A stretch of DNA of 64,000 nucleotides from Lysobacter enzymogenes (lineage in GTDB: Bacteria > Pseudomonadota > Gammaproteobacteria > Xanthomonadales > Xanthomonadaceae): assembly GCF_017355525.1 (NCBI RefSeq), contig NZ_CP067395.1:1302001-1366000 (forward strand), read 5' to 3'. Positions 53,711 to 64,000 of this stretch are shown one piece after another. The notes below the pieces were generated by a model that saw only the letters and a program-made list of their open reading frames with translations, had not been told where the DNA came from and did not search any database. The stretch's first letter is position 1, and each line of letters starts with the position of its first letter. The translations under genes and the position numbers were made by a program.

Positions 53711-54322
53711 ATGAGCAACGATTTCCGACCGCTGGTGCAGGTGCTGCGCGAGATCAAGATGCTGGCGCAGAAGCGATCTTCCGGCTTCGCCTACATCGTC
53801 ACCGAAGACAACCACTCCTGCATCGTGCGCCTGCATCAGGGCCAGATCCAGGAAGTGGTGTACCGCATGCTGCGCAACGAAGAAGCGGTGCAGCGCCTGT
53901 CGATGGTGTCGGCGGCGAAGGTGCGCTTCGAAAGCAGCGGCATCGCCGCGATGCCGCCCGGCCGCGCGCCGCTCAGCGAAAACTCGATCGAGTGGCTGCT
54001 GGGCGGGTTCGAGCACGACCTGGGCGGCCAGCAGTATCAATACGCGCCGGCGGCGACGGCTTCGCCGCCGCCGGCCGTCAACGGCGTCGCGCCGCCGGAA
54101 GCGCCGGTGGTCGTGGTCAATCCGCACGTGCGCCAGGCGCTGGAACAGATCGCCCTGAACTACCTCGGGCCGATCGCCGGCATGCTGTGCCAGGAAGCCT
54201 TCGACGCCGCCGGCGGCGATCCGCAGAAAGCCATCGTCCAGTTGGCCGGGCAGCTGTATTCGCAGCAGGAAGCGCAGCGCTTCAGCGAGGAGGCGCGCAA
54301 GGCGTTGGCGGCGTTGCGTTGA
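53711..54322 (+). CDS. Cytoplasmic partner protein with DUF8082-like C-terminal domain
   Basis: A 203-residue soluble protein. The N-terminal half (FAYIVTEDNHSCIVRLHQGQIQEVVYRM, EEAVQRLSMVSAAKVRFESSG) resembles DUF4388/PATAN-like modules that sense or bind other signalling proteins. A Pro/Ala linker leads to a helical C-terminal domain (EQIALNYLGPIAGMLCQEAF, ESKAIVQLAGQLYS-like) seen at the ends of bacterial kinases and related regulators. It lies 43 bases after the Cache-HAMP gene and is likely cotranscribed. Confidence 0.7.
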   Translation: MSNDFRPLVQVLREIKMLAQKRSSGFAYIVTEDNHSCIVRLHQGQIQEVVYRMLRNEEAVQRLSMVSAAKVRFESSGIAAMPPGRAPLSENSIEWLLGGFEHDLGGQQYQYAPAATASPPPAVNGVAPPEAPVVVVNPHVRQALEQIALNYLGPIAGMLCQEAFDAAGGDPQKAIVQLAGQLYSQQEAQRFSEEARKALAALR

Positions 54323-54356
54323 AGCCGGATCGGGGGTTTCGCCGTAGCTGAGGCAT

Positions 54357-54421
54357 CGCGGTCGCGGCTCGCGCCGCTCCTGCAGGGAGCCCATGTAGGA
54401 GCGGCGCGAGCCGCGACCGCG
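54357..54421. repeat. REP pair, GGAGCGGCGCGAGCC family, reversed arrangement
   Basis: A reverse copy (54357-54384) comes first and a forward copy (54394-54421) nine bases later, the opposite order to the other pairs in this window. It sits between two converging genes. Confidence 0.85.
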
Positions 54422-54448
54422 ACACAACGCTTGCGACGAAACCCGCTG

Positions 54449-55063
<615 letters not shown>

Positions 55064-55573
55064 TCAGGCCGCGCCGCGCAGATAGTCCATCTTGCCCAGC
55101 GGCACGCCGAGGTGGCGCAGGATGCCGTAGGCGGTGGTGAGGTGGAAATAGAAGTTCGGCAGCACGAAGCCGCGGATGTAGTCGCGGGCGATGAAGGTCA
55201 GCTCGCGGCCGCCGGGGCGGATCACGATCTCGCGCTCCTCCTGCCCGTCCATGCTCTGCGCCGGCACGCTGCGCAGGAATTCCTGGGTCTTGGCGATGCG
55301 CTCGCGCAGTTGTTCCAGCGTGGTTTCGTCGTCGGGAAAGCTCGGCGGGGCGATGCCGGCCAGGCGCGCGGCGCCGAACTTGGCCGCGTCGCTGGCCGAC
55401 TGCACCTGGCCGATCAAGGTGTACATGTCCGGCGCCAGCCGGCCGGTCAGCAACTGCGCGGGGTCCTGGCCCTGTTCGCGGGCATGGGCGACGGCGCGGT
55501 CGAGCAGGTGCGAAAGCACGTCGAGGCCGCGCTGGAAGGCGGGCACGGAGATGTCGTAGAGCGAAAGGCTCAT
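55064..55573 (-). CDS. DUF1993 family protein
   Basis: A 169-residue soluble helical protein of the DinB-like four-helix fold, with the DUF1993 start MSLSLYDISVPAFQRGLDVLSHLLDRA, then RLAPDMYTLIGQVQSASDAAK and FVLPNFYFHLTTAYGILRHLGVPLGKMDYL. Function unknown. It is divergent from a TetR-type regulator 130 bases away; in many genomes this pair occurs together, so the regulator probably controls this gene. Confidence 0.9.
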   Translation of the reverse strand: MSLSLYDISVPAFQRGLDVLSHLLDRAVAHAREQGQDPAQLLTGRLAPDMYTLIGQVQSASDAAKFGAARLAGIAPPSFPDDETTLEQLRERIAKTQEFLRSVPAQSMDGQEEREIVIRPGGRELTFIARDYIRGFVLPNFYFHLTTAYGILRHLGVPLGKMDYLRGAA

Positions 55574-55702
55574 GGGGTTTCCTGAGAGTCCTGGCGTGTT
55601 GCGTGGCGGGGAAACAGCGTGGGACGGGCCGCGCGCATCGCGCGGGCCGGCCGAGTCTGAGCGCTTGCCCGGCATGGGTCAACGAATTTACTATCGCCCG
55701 TT

Positions 55703-56404
55703 ATGAAATTCGGCGTTGCAAAACCGGAGCGATCCGGCGGCGGGACTGCGTCCGCGACCGACGCGTCTGCGGGCGCTTGCGAGGCGGCCGCGCCCGCCCC
55801 TCGCCGCCCACGCGGCCGCCCGCGCGGCTTCGACCGCGAACAGGCGCTGGAAACGGCGATGCACCTGTTCTGGCAACGCGGCTACGAAGCGACTTCGATC
55901 AGCGAACTCACCGCCGCCGTCGGCGTCAGCGCACCGAGCCTGTACGCGGTGTTCGGCAGCAAGGAAGACCTGTTCCGCGCGGCGCTGCAACGCTATCTGG
56001 AGCAGTTCCGGCGCGAACGCGGGCAGTTGCTGGCCGCGCCGGGGCTCAGCGCGCGCGCGGCGTTCGAGGCGCTGTTCGAGGCCATCGCCGACGGCTTCGG
56101 CCGCTGCCCTGCCCGCTCCGGCTGCATGCTGGTCGCGGCCGAAACCGGCGGCCTCGGCGAGGCCGCCGCGCATCTGCGCGAAGTGCTCGGCGCGCACCGC
56201 GCCGGCATCGAAGCGGGCTTTCGCCAACGCATCGAACGCGGCCAGCGCGAAGGCGACGTGGCCGTCGGCGTGGATGCGGCGGCGCTGGCCAAGTTCCTGT
56301 CGACCGTGGTGCAAGGCCTGTCGATCCAGGCCCGCGACGGCGCCGGCGCGGAGCCGCTGCGCGAGGTGTTGCGCACCGCCTTACGGGCGTGGCCGCCGGC
56401 CTGA
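55703..56404 (+). CDS. TetR family transcriptional regulator
   Basis: A 233-residue repressor with an unusually long Ala- and Pro-rich N-terminal extension (about 40 residues) before the TetR DNA-binding domain (GRPRGFDREQALETAMHLFW, then YEATSISELTAAVGVSAPSLYAVFGSKEDLF). The C-terminal ligand domain has the CPARSGCMLVAAETG segment typical of the TetR_C_16-like group. ATG 55703 is kept, but a start within the extension is possible. Divergent from the DUF1993 gene. Confidence 0.9.
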   Translation: MKFGVAKPERSGGGTASATDASAGACEAAAPAPRRPRGRPRGFDREQALETAMHLFWQRGYEATSISELTAAVGVSAPSLYAVFGSKEDLFRAALQRYLEQFRRERGQLLAAPGLSARAAFEALFEAIADGFGRCPARSGCMLVAAETGGLGEAAAHLREVLGAHRAGIEAGFRQRIERGQREGDVAVGVDAAALAKFLSTVVQGLSIQARDGAGAEPLREVLRTALRAWPPA

Positions 56405-56427
56405 GCCGCGCAGTCGCACGCAGGCGC

Positions 56428-56667
56428 TCAAGGTTGCAGATACGGCCGCGTCGCCGCCGCAGCCGTGCCGGCGGCTCGCGTGGGCAAGCGCGCCAACCCG
56501 CGCGGCAGCGCCGCGGCGCAATGCGCCGTGGCTCGCACCGGCGCCGTCGCGGCCACCGCGCGCGGCGTGCGCGCGGCCGCCGCCGCGGCTGGTTCGTCGC
56601 GGATCGCGATCGCCAACAAATGCGGCAAGGCCAGCAACGCCGCGGCCAACGGGAGGTACCTCTCCAT
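56428..56667 (-). CDS. Small hypothetical protein with N-terminal hydrophobic segment
   Basis: A 79-residue protein with a strong ribosome binding site (CAGGAG, spacing seven) before ATG 56667. It begins MERYLPLAAALLALPHLLAIA, a signal or anchor segment, followed by an Ala/Arg/Thr-rich tail of low complexity. No family recognised. The good ribosome binding site is the main reason to list it. Confidence 0.4.
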   Translation of the reverse strand: MERYLPLAAALLALPHLLAIAIRDEPAAAAAARTPRAVAATAPVRATAHCAAALPRGLARLPTRAAGTAAAATRPYLQP

Positions 56668-56934
56668 GCGCTTCTCCTGATCGGGCTCGAACTGCCGGCG
56701 GCGGGGGAGCCAGGGCCGGCTTGCATCAAGACGACGAACCGGAGCGCGCCGATTCGACATCGGCGCCTCGACTGCGGCGCGACGGCGGTCGCCGGCTCGC
56801 GCGCGGCGCGCCGGGCGGTCTTGAGCCCGCACAGGCTACGGGGCATTGCGGCCTGGAATTGTCCTAATTCAGGCAATCGGCGCGAATCGCGACGCGGGTC
56901 GGCGCAGATCGCGCCCTGGCGAAACGGATGGGTC

Positions 56935-57030
56935 GTGGGAGGGGCTTCAGCCCCGGCGCTTTCGGCTCAGGCCGCAATCGAAGCGGACGGACAGCGGATC
57001 GAACAGCGTCGGGCCTGAAGGCCCGCCACA
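56935..57030. repeat. REP-like pair, CTGAAGG family, inverted
   Basis: A reverse copy (56935-56965) and a forward copy (57005-57030) flank about 40 bases. They lie downstream of the cysteine-rich peptide gene. Confidence 0.65.
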
Positions 57031-57098
57031 GCGTCCTGGCCGCCGCAGCCGCAGCGAAGGCCGCGGCACGGCGCACAGGCCGGCGCTGCGGCAACGAA

Positions 57099-57122
57099 AA
57101 GGGGGCGGTCGCCCGCCCCCTT
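57099..57122 (-). terminator. Terminator of the cysteine-rich peptide gene
   Basis: AAGGGGGCGG and CCGCCCCCTT pair perfectly over 10 bp with a four-base loop; the minus strand continues with TTCG. It lies 18 bases past the stop. Confidence 0.8.
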
Positions 57123-57140
57123 CGCGCACACCAAGCCGGC

Positions 57141-57299
57141 TCAGCAGCCCGGCGAGCAGATCGCCCAGCAACGCGAATCCGGCTGGTCCGGATCGCAGCT
57201 GCTGCAGCACGGCCGCGCAATCGCGGACACGCTGACGGTCAGGCCGAACGCGAACGCACAGCAGGTCAGGAACAGCTTGGCGCGGGACATCCTCATCAT
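57141..57299 (-). CDS. Small exported cysteine-rich peptide
   Basis: A 52-residue protein with AGGAG before ATG 57299. A signal peptide (RAKLFLTCCAFAFGLTVSVS, cut near AIARP) precedes a mature peptide of about 23 residues with six cysteines in the order CC, C, C, C, C. A strong terminator follows. The size and cysteine density fit a disulfide-bonded secreted peptide; a modified bacteriocin-like product is possible, but no modification genes are adjacent. No family recognised. Confidence 0.6.
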   Translation of the reverse strand: MMRMSRAKLFLTCCAFAFGLTVSVSAIARPCCSSCDPDQPDSRCWAICSPGC

Positions 57300-58027
57300 G
57301 ACGAACTCCTGTCTTCGGTGGCGATGGCCGGGCGCGCGCATCCGGCGGCGCAAGGCGGAGAGGCCGGCGGCGATGGCCGTCCGGCGCGAAGGCCGCGGGT
57401 CCGTCCGCGGCGGGGCAGCGCGCGCGCGGGCGGGCCGGCGTGCGATGCGGTATGAGCGGCAAGAGCGCCGCGGCGACGGCGGGGTTCGATGCGGGCGCTG
57501 GCGCGACCGGCCGGCACAGGAGCGGCGACGACAACCGCGCGCCGCCGGGAACGCGCGCGCAAACCGATGCATCGGGCCGTTACGACTGCGGACATCCATG
57601 ATCCTCCGACCTCGCGCCGCCAGCGGCTGGGCGCGAACGAAGGCGAACGCTACGCCCGGCGCTGCGGCGGTAACGCGTTAGCCATCACACAACGCGATGC
57701 CGACGGCCGGCCCGCGCGCGCGCCTTGCGCAAACGGCGCGCAGCGGGCAAGCATCGGCCGCCGCGCGCACACTTTCGCCGGCCGGCGAGCGCAGGCGCCC
57801 ACTCGCGCGGGACCGGCCGCCGGCGATTGCCGCAACGCAAAAAGACATAGCGCGCGCGAGCGCACGGGCGCGCGAACCAGCTCGCGCGAAGACCGATCGC
57901 GCCGCGGCGAAAACGAACGTCGACAACGGCAGCGCCCGACCGCGTCGACACGGCGCTCCATCGAAGCGCCGCAGCGCCAATGCGCCGCACCGTCGCCGCC
58001 CGAACGCCGCGATGCCACCCATGAACG
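57300..58027. other. Gene-free interval of about 730 bases
   Basis: Lies between the cysteine-rich peptide gene and the guaA terminator. Reading frames present are very Arg- and Ala-rich and have no ribosome binding sites, so I regard them as chance. No repeat family member or RNA gene is apparent. Confidence 0.5.
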
Positions 58028-58057
58028 ACGAAGGCCGCGCTCGCGCGCGGCCTTCGT
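58028..58057 (-). terminator. Terminator of guaA
   Basis: A 13-bp perfect stem (ACGAAGGCCGCGC with its complement) and four-base loop lie 24 bases past the guaA stop. No long T-run follows on the minus strand. Confidence 0.75.
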
Positions 58058-58080
58058 CTTCGCTCAGCGAGCCCGCAGGC

Positions 58081-59632
<1,552 letters not shown>

Positions 59633-59649
<17 letters not shown>

Positions 59650-59797
59650 GGTTCGCGGGCGGTGGTGGCTGATAGTCGAACGCGCACTGCTCGATTGCGT
59701 AATCCCAGGCGCCGCCGCGATCGAGGCAGGCGTCGACGGGATCTGCCGGCCATGGCCACGCAGTCGCGCAAGTCAACAGCAAAAACAACAACGGCAT
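59633..59797 (-). CDS. Possible small exported peptide upstream of guaA
   Basis: A 54-residue frame beginning [20 protein letters not shown], a short export-like segment, then [19 protein letters not shown] with two cysteines around a GGxW motif of a kind seen in small xanthomonad proteins. It overlaps the first 17 bases of guaA. Against it: there is no ribosome binding site, because the start follows directly on the T-run of the guaB terminator. Its expression is uncertain. Confidence 0.4.
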
Positions 59798-59801
59798 AAG
59801 A

Positions 59802-59831
59802 AAAAGGACCGCACGCGAGGTCGGTCCTTTT
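59802..59831 (-). terminator. Terminator between guaB and guaA
   Basis: AAAAGGACCG pairs with CGGTCCTTTT (10 bp) around a 10-base loop; on the minus strand TTTTTCTT follows. It lies eight bases past the guaB stop. Confidence 0.9.
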
Positions 59832-59838
59832 CCGTGCT

Positions 59839-61587
<1,749 letters not shown>

Positions 61588-61649
61588 GTGTCGGCAGGCT
61601 CGGCGAGGGGTGAGGCGCTTTTCCCGAGGCATGCGACACCGCACACCTC

Positions 61650-61772
61650 GTCATCCCCGCGAACGCGGGGATCCAGAGACTTCAGTAGGTCCCTTTCCGA
61701 AGTCCGGCCTGAGCCCAACTTCCAGCGTTCTCGCCCGAAACGCCCTGGATTCCCGCGTTCGCGGGAATGACG
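61650..61772. repeat. 122-bp repeat unit, copy 2
   Basis: Same ends and interior as copy 1, in the same orientation, 62 bases further on, with scattered differences in the middle. The two fill the gap between guaB and folD. Confidence 0.88.
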
Positions 61773-61815
61773 GCGGGACGCTGCGCGGGCTTCCGTGTCG
61801 CCCCGTCGCGGGCCT

Positions 61816-62706
61816 TCAGCCCCGCCCGGCCGCCTTGTCCGCGGCCTCGGCCGCTTCCAGGGTGTTCTGCATCAGCGTGGCCACCGTCATCGGCCCGACC
61901 CCGCCCGGCACCGGCGTGATCCAGCTGGCGCGCTGCGCCGCGGCGTCGAAGCCGACGTCGCCGACCAGGCGGCCGTCGTCGAGGCGGTTGATGCCGACGT
62001 CGATGACCACCGCGCCCGGCTTGACCCATTCGCCCGGAATCAGCCCCGGCCGGCCGACCGCGACGACCAGGATGTCGGCGTTGCGCACCGACTGCTCCAG
62101 CACCGCCTGCGGGGTGAACTTGTGGCAGCTGGTGACGGTGCAGCCGGCGATCATCAGCTCCAGCGCCATCGGCCGGCCGACGTGGTTGCTGACGCCGACG
62201 ATGGTCGCGCTCTGCCCGCGCACCGGGCGGTCGGTGTAGCCGAGCAAGGTGGTGATGCCGCGCGGCGTGCACGGGCGCAGGCCGAACTGGCGCAGCACCA
62301 GATGGCCGACGTTCTCCGGATGGAAGCCGTCGACGTCCTTGCGCGGGTCGATGCGGTGGATCAGCGCGGTGGCGTCGCGGCGGTCGGGCAGCGGCAGCTG
62401 GACCAGGATGCCGTGCACTTCGGGATCGGCGTTGAGCCGGTCGATCAGCGCCAGCAGCGCCTCGTCGCCCGGATCGGACGGCAGGTCGTAGTCGATCGCG
62501 CGGATGCCGACCTTCTGCGCGGCGCGGCGCTTGTTGCGCACGTACACCGAGGAAGCCGGGTCGTTGCCGATCAGCACCACCGCCAGCCCCGGCCGCGACA
62601 GCCCGGCGGCGACGCGGCGGTCGACCTGGGCCTTGAGGTTGTCGAGCAGTTCCTCGGCGATGCGCTTGCCGTCGAGGATGCGGGCCGGGTGCGAAGGGGG
62701 CGTCAT
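61816..62706 (-). CDS. folD: Bifunctional methylenetetrahydrofolate dehydrogenase/cyclohydrolase
   Basis: A 296-residue enzyme of one-carbon metabolism. The active-site motif is [12 protein letters not shown] with the catalytic Lys, followed by GILVQLPLP, the dinucleotide-binding segment [16 protein letters not shown], and the C-terminal [17 protein letters not shown]. In many FolD proteins the NADP loop reads VGRSNIVG; here VGVSNHVG, a mild variant. Full length. Divergent from the DUF1244 gene. Confidence 0.96.
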   Translation of the reverse strand: MTPPSHPARILDGKRIAEELLDNLKAQVDRRVAAGLSRPGLAVVLIGNDPASSVYVRNKRRAAQKVGIRAIDYDLPSDPGDEALLALIDRLNADPEVHGILVQLPLPDRRDATALIHRIDPRKDVDGFHPENVGHLVLRQFGLRPCTPRGITTLLGYTDRPVRGQSATIVGVSNHVGRPMALELMIAGCTVTSCHKFTPQAVLEQSVRNADILVVAVGRPGLIPGEWVKPGAVVIDVGINRLDDGRLVGDVGFDAAAQRASWITPVPGGVGPMTVATLMQNTLEAAEAADKAAGRG

Positions 62707-62879
62707 GCGGGCTCGGCTGCGGTAGAGTCGGGCCGCGCATTATCGCCGATCCGGCCGGCCGAATTTCGCCGCGGCCCGCATTTCGCCTACAGTCGGGGCC
62801 GATAGTCGAGGCCGACAACAGTCGAGGCCGACAGTCGAAGACCTCCGCGCGTCCTCGCCCCCTCTCCCCGAGCGCTGCC

Positions 62880-63215
62880 ATGAACCCGACCGCCCCCACC
62901 GCCGCCGCGTCCGCCCCCGACGCCGACACCACCGCCCTGCAGGCCGCCGTGTTCCGCCGCCTGCTCGCCCACCTGATGCACGAGCGCAGCGACGTGCAGA
63001 ACATCGACCTGATGATCCTGGCCGGCTTCTGCCGCAACTGCCTGGCCGACTGGTACCGCGACGCCGCCGGCGAGCGCGGGCTGGAGATGAGCAAGGACCA
63101 GGCGCGCGAGGCGATCTACGGCATGCCGTTCGCGCAGTGGAAGGCGCAGTTCCAGCGCGACGCGACGCCGGAGCAGTTGGCCGCGTTCGAGGCGGCGCAG
63201 AAGCGGCACGGCTGA
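62880..63215 (+). CDS. DUF1244 family protein
   Basis: A 111-residue helical protein with an Ala-rich N terminus and the DUF1244 core: FRRLLAHLMHERSDVQNIDLM, LAGFCRNCLADWYRDAA, MSKDQAREAIYGMPFAQWK. The CRNCL pair and conserved Asp, Trp and Tyr residues are all present. Function unknown; the family is widespread in proteobacteria. Confidence 0.9.
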   Translation: MNPTAPTAAASAPDADTTALQAAVFRRLLAHLMHERSDVQNIDLMILAGFCRNCLADWYRDAAGERGLEMSKDQAREAIYGMPFAQWKAQFQRDATPEQLAAFEAAQKRHG

Positions 63216-63244
63216 GCGCACACCGACGCCGCAACGGCCGCTCC

Positions 63245-63402
63245 CTGCAGGAGCGGCGCGAGCCGCGACCGCGACAAGAAAACTACGACGCAAGCACGAA
63301 GCGCCTTCTCATCCGGGCGGCAAAACAGATCGGACGCGTCCGCTGGACCTCCAGCCTCCGCCGGCGAATCAATCCCGCGGTCGCGGCTCGCGCCGCTCCT
63401 AC
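63245..63402. repeat. Inverted REP pair, GGAGCGGCGCGAGCC family
   Basis: A forward copy (63245-63273) and a reverse copy (63376-63402) face each other over about 100 bases between the DUF1244 gene and the converging DUF2272 gene. Confidence 0.85.
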
Positions 63403-63420
63403 CGTCGTACTACGCGGCCA

Positions 63421-64000
63421 TCAATCCTGCACCGGCGGCTGGCCTTGCGGCTGCAACGCCGGCGCGTTCGGATTCGGACAGCGCGGAATCCCCGAGCCGA
63501 CCACGCAGTTGATGCAGCAGCCCGACGGCTGCTGCGACGGCGGCGATTGCGGCGAGGCCAGCGGCAGCGGCGGCGCCAGCGCCGCCAGGCTCGCATCGGG
63601 CTTGAGCTTGAGCAGCGCGGCCCAGTCGAGCTTGTTCATGTCGCAGGCTGCGGCGGTGTCGGGCGAGCATTCGACCTGGGTCTCGCTGCGCAGCGGCAGC
63701 GGCCAGAACTGGCCGTTGCGGTTGACCGCCATCATCCGCATCGTCGCCCCCTGCTGGACGTTGCCGCCGATCAGATAGGCCTTGCCGTCGTTGCCCGGAT
63801 TGACCGCCACGACCACATCGCAATGCATCGCCAGCGAACCGTTGCCGCTGTCGAGCGCGGCGATCAGGCCCTGGTAGCCGTACACGCGCGTGCTCGAGCG
63901 CACCGCGCACAGCAGATCGCCCGGCGCCGGCGCGGCGCTGGCCGGGTCCAGGTACAGGAACGGGCTGTGATCGGGATTGCGGTAGGCCTCGCGCACATAG
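63421..64000 (-). CDS. DUF2272 domain-containing protein, C-terminal part (5' end beyond window)
   Basis: At least 192 residues are present; the frame is still open at base 64000, so the N terminus and probable signal peptide are missing. The visible part has YLDPASAAPAPGDLLCAVRSS and a CDVVVAVNPGNDGKAYLIGGNV segment, the NlpC/P60-like core pattern of DUF2272, followed by a Pro-rich tail with paired cysteines (GCCINC). DUF2272 proteins are predicted exported hydrolases, possibly cell-wall active; this is not proven. Confidence 0.8.
   Translation of the reverse strand, partial: YVREAYRNPDHSPFLYLDPASAAPAPGDLLCAVRSSTRVYGYQGLIAALDSGNGSLAMHCDVVVAVNPGNDGKAYLIGGNVQQGATMRMMAVNRNGQFWPLPLRSETQVECSPDTAAACDMNKLDWAALLKLKPDASLAALAPPLPLASPQSPPSQQPSGCCINCVVGSGIPRCPNPNAPALQPQGQPPVQD

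Overview
The window comes from a very GC-rich gammaproteobacterium of the Xanthomonadaceae, most likely a Lysobacter or close relative. The evidence is an alpha-lytic-type serine protease precursor, a type IV secretion effector with the Xanthomonas-type C-terminal recruitment domain, a class III PHA synthase (phaC/phaE), a MetX-type acyltransferase very like the xanthomonad enzymes, and many short interspersed palindromic repeats. I see no prophage, insertion sequence, CRISPR array or rRNA. Most of the window is stable chromosomal housekeeping DNA with a few accessory islands. Gene calls rest on reading frames, motifs and family recognition by eye; no database search was run.

Layout. 1-5266: the cytochrome c maturation operon ccmC(partial)-ccmD-ccmE-ccmF-ccmG-ccmH-ccmI, with start and stop codons overlapping at nearly every junction. 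5489-7242: a MetX-like O-acyltransferase (possibly the serine O-succinyltransferase of cysteine synthesis) coupled to a cysteine dioxygenase-like gene. 7404-16545: small membrane, kinase-like and hypothetical genes, the secreted protease, tRNA-Leu(CAA), an NRDE protein and a decayed tRNA-like sequence. 16670-21974: small membrane proteins, a GDSL lipoprotein, phaC/phaE and pssA. 22143-32711: a putative 3-hydroxybutyrate-oligomer locus made of an oligomer hydrolase, a LuxR-type regulator, a symporter-like hybrid histidine kinase, a TonB-dependent receptor and a GntP-family permease.

32915-38068: a tight five-gene operon matching the uncharacterised STM4011-STM4015 set first named in Salmonella (leucine-rich repeat protein, ATP-grasp protein, alkaline-phosphatase-fold hydrolase and two radical SAM enzymes). 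This is the best candidate for an undescribed system. 41749-43684: a lipoprotein followed by a zinc-metallopeptidase-like protein with a C-terminal XVIPCD domain, read here as a type IV secretion immunity/effector pair for killing rival bacteria. 43782-44268: a duplicated tRNA-Ala/tRNA-Glu operon. 45167-49917: ppsR facing ppsA, a MscS channel and a small DUF6508 protein. 49955-54322: orn, two DUF2721 paralogues, and a Cache-HAMP membrane sensor without an output domain next to a small partner protein. 54449-64000: tadA, DUF1993 with its divergent TetR regulator, small secreted peptides, guaA, guaB, folD, DUF1244 and the 3' part of a DUF2272 gene.

Several repeat families lie between genes: inverted pairs sharing the core GGAGCGGCGCGAGCC, a CTGAAGG-centred palindrome, two copies of a unit of about 122 bp, and one large hairpin of GGGATTC heptamers. 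They mostly sit just downstream of genes, as REP/BIME elements usually do.
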